This document shows positions 6,364 to 7,614 of a stretch of 7,614 bases of DNA, piece by piece (within the stretch, counting starts at the first letter, position 1; every line of letters starts with the position of its first letter). The notes under the pieces were generated by a model, which saw nothing but the letters and a program-made list of their open reading frames with translations, did not search any database and was not told where the DNA came from. Source of the DNA: an uncultured Oscillibacter sp. (GTDB lineage: Bacteria; Bacillota; Clostridia; Oscillospirales; Oscillospiraceae); NCBI GenBank assembly GCA_905236835.1, contig CAJOQY010000112.1, positions 1 through 7,614 on the forward strand. Direction: 5' to 3'. The position numbers were made by a program, and so were the translations under genes.

Positions 6364-6384
6364 TCCTATCAATCACATAGGTAT
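6362..6384. promoter_or_regulatory. Operator-like dyad over the cysK -10 and start site
   Basis: ATTCCTAT (6362-6369) and ATAGGTAT (6377-6384) form an inverted repeat (7 of 8 positions) around 7 nt. It overlaps the last bases of the -10 box and the expected start site, where a repressor would block polymerase. Spacing and sequence recall operators of Rrf2-family cysteine regulators (CymR/IscR-like) in Bacillota; this regulator assignment is inference. Confidence 0.55.
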
Positions 6385-6432
6385 ACATGAAATTTATCAG
6401 CGCGCGAACAGGATGATTTGGAGGTTTTATTC

Positions 6433-7365
6433 ATGAGTAATATTTATACGTCCGCCGATCAGTTAATCGGCAAAACGCCCCTGCTGGAACTGACGCGTAT
6501 GGAACAGGCGGAAAACCTGAAAGCCCATATTATCGGCAAATTGGAGTATTTTAATCCCGCCGGAAGCGTCAAAGACCGGATCGCCAAATCCATGATCGAC
6601 GACGCCGAACAACGCGGCGCATTAAAACCCGGCAGTGTGATCATCGAGCCGACTTCCGGCAATACGGGTATCGGATTAGCGTCCGTGGCGGCGGCGAAAG
6701 GCTATCGCTTAATTATCGTCATGCCGGAGACAATGAGTATCGAACGCCGTCAAATGATGCGCGCTTACGGCGCGGAACTGGTCTTGACCGAAGGCGCGAA
6801 AGGCATGAAAGGCGCAATCGCCAAAGCCGATGAACTGGCGAAAGAAATCCCGGACAGCTTCATCCCCGGACAGTTTGTCAATCCCGCGAATCCGGCGGTT
6901 CACCGGGCCACCACCGGGCCGGAAATCTGGGAGGATACCGACGGCAAAATTGATATTTTCATCTCCGGCGTCGGCACCGGCGGCACACTCACCGGCGTGG
7001 GCGAATATTTAAAAAGCAAAAACCCGGATATAAAAATCATCGCGGTAGAGCCGGCGGGTTCGCCCGTGTTAAGCAAAGGGACGGCGGGTTCCCATAAAAT
7101 CCAAGGCATCGGCGCGGGATTCGTCCCGGATGTGTTGAATACGCGTATCTATGACGAGATTATGACCGTACAGGACGCGGACGCGTTCGCGACCGGGAAA
7201 AAAATCGGACAGAGCGAGGGAATTTTAGTGGGAATCTCATCCGGCGCGGCGGTCTGGGCGGCGATTCAGGTCGCGAAACGACCGGAGAATCAAGGCAAAA
7301 ATATTGTCGCCCTTCTGCCCGATACCGGCGACCGCTATCTCTCCACGCCCCTCTTCGCCGATTAA
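6433..7365 (+). CDS. cysK: Cysteine synthase A (O-acetylserine sulfhydrylase)
   Basis: PLP enzyme that makes L-cysteine from O-acetylserine and sulfide in the cytoplasm. The 310 residues match the CysK family end to end. Lys47 in NPAGSVKDR is the Schiff-base lysine, TSGNTG (74-79) is the substrate-binding loop, [10 protein letters not shown] (179-188) holds the PLP phosphate, Ser269/Ser270 (GISSGAA) lies where the pyridine nitrogen is bound, and the end has [10 protein letters not shown] (296-305). ATG at 6433 is chosen because GGAGG (6420-6424) lies 8 nt upstream; an in-frame TTG at 6418 overlaps that site. The gene stands alone, without cysE beside it, between two loci of the same repeat family. 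A consensus promoter with an overlapping dyad suggests control by sulfur or cysteine supply. Cystathionine beta-synthase-like relatives share the fold, but the length and C-terminus favour CysK. Confidence 0.93.
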   Translation: MSNIYTSADQLIGKTPLLELTRMEQAENLKAHIIGKLEYFNPAGSVKDRIAKSMIDDAEQRGALKPGSVIIEPTSGNTGIGLASVAAAKGYRLIIVMPETMSIERRQMMRAYGAELVLTEGAKGMKGAIAKADELAKEIPDSFIPGQFVNPANPAVHRATTGPEIWEDTDGKIDIFISGVGTGGTLTGVGEYLKSKNPDIKIIAVEPAGSPVLSKGTAGSHKIQGIGAGFVPDVLNTRIYDEIMTVQDADAFATGKKIGQSEGILVGISSGAAVWAAIQVAKRPENQGKNIVALLPDTGDRYLSTPLFAD

Positions 7366-7386
7366 ACGGGATGTCATGCACTTTAA

Positions 7387-7430
7387 TGAACCTCACCCCC
7401 TGTCCCCCTCTCCTAAAAAGGAGAGGGGGA
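7387..7430. repeat. Repeat family copy 2 (partial), with perfect hairpin
   Basis: Begins TGAACCTCACCCCCTGTCCC, like the end of copy 1, and is nearly the reverse complement of 6204-6249. It contains a perfect 12-bp stem, TCCCCCTCTCCT (7403-7414), loop AAAA, AGGAGAGGGGGA (7419-7430). Similarity fades after about 7440. Lying 21 nt after the cysK stop, the hairpin could slow polymerase, but no T run follows. Bases 7441-7520 show no recognisable feature. Confidence 0.7.
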
Positions 7431-7520
7431 ACCTGAGGGGAAAAATTCCGTCCAAAACAAAGGATTCCGGATATTTCAAAGAGAAATTTTTTACCCGTTG
7501 CGGTCCAATGTCATTCACTT

Positions 7521-7614
7521 AGAACCTCTCCCCTATCCTTTCCCCTAAAAGGGGAGGGGAACGCAAAGGGGAAAATGCCGCGAATTGCGTTCCCCCTCTC
7601 CTTTTTAGGAGAGG
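7521..7614. repeat. Repeat family copy 3, cut by the window end
   Basis: Starts AGAACCTCTCCCCT and from about 7549 aligns in direct orientation with 6159-6226 of copy 1, differing by a few substitutions and one-base indels. It includes the same GGGGAACGC ... GCGTTCCCC pairing and the CCTCTCCT-TTTT-AGGAGAGG hairpin (7595-7614). The window ends inside the right arm. A weaker stem with G-U pairs surrounds 7537-7560. Confidence 0.7.

Noticed and set aside
6370..6432. Riboswitch or T-box controlling cysK
   Set aside because: The predicted leader is only about 63 nt, with no T-box motif, specifier stem or terminator/antiterminator pair.
7304..7522. 72-codon plus-strand ORF over the cysK end and copy 2 of the repeat
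   Set aside because: Out of frame with cysK and reads through the non-coding hairpin repeat into unrelated sequence; no family resemblance.
6114..7614. Repeats as a CRISPR array
   Set aside because: The copies are long, irregularly spaced, self-complementary and separated by a full gene; there are no uniform spacers and no cas genes.

Overview
The window looks like ordinary chromosomal DNA from an anaerobic, low-to-mid GC Bacillota, most likely a clostridial lineage. This is an inference from gene content: a reverse rubrerythrin, a Cof-type HAD phosphatase, a YitT/DUF2179 membrane protein, a YvbH-like PH-domain protein, Shine-Dalgarno sites near AGGAGG and consensus sigma-A promoters. Coding DNA is rich in GC/CGCG and the spacers are extremely AT-rich. 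The species cannot be named from what is visible.

Layout: 1-489 is the 3' part of a reverse rubrerythrin, closed by a GC hairpin. At 664-1035 is a DUF805 membrane protein. At 1171-1563 is a PH-domain protein whose 3' end overlaps, tail to tail by 114 nt, a Sfp-type phosphopantetheinyl transferase on the minus strand (1450-2217). Divergent from that is a two-gene unit: a VOC/glyoxalase-fold protein (2272-2655) and a Cof-like HAD hydrolase (2686-3525). A minus-strand yitT-like gene (3584-4468) converges on it. A 345-nt divergent spacer with promoters separates yitT from murA (4814-6076). The 356-nt gap after murA holds an AT-only palindrome, a 136-bp self-complementary repeat, and a perfect TTGACA-17-TATAAT promoter overlapped by a dyad. 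These precede cysK (6433-7365). More copies of the repeat follow cysK to the window end.

The genes do not form one pathway. They cover peroxide defence (rubrerythrin), carrier-protein activation (PPTase), cell-wall precursor synthesis (MurA), cysteine synthesis (CysK) and several poorly defined housekeeping functions. I found no phage, CRISPR, toxin-antitoxin or biosynthetic cluster, and no convincing new multi-gene system.

The points most worth following up are: MurA carrying Asp instead of the fosfomycin-reactive Cys; the repeat family bracketing cysK; the operator-like dyad on the cysK promoter; and the PPTase whose C-terminal tail is written antisense to its neighbour.
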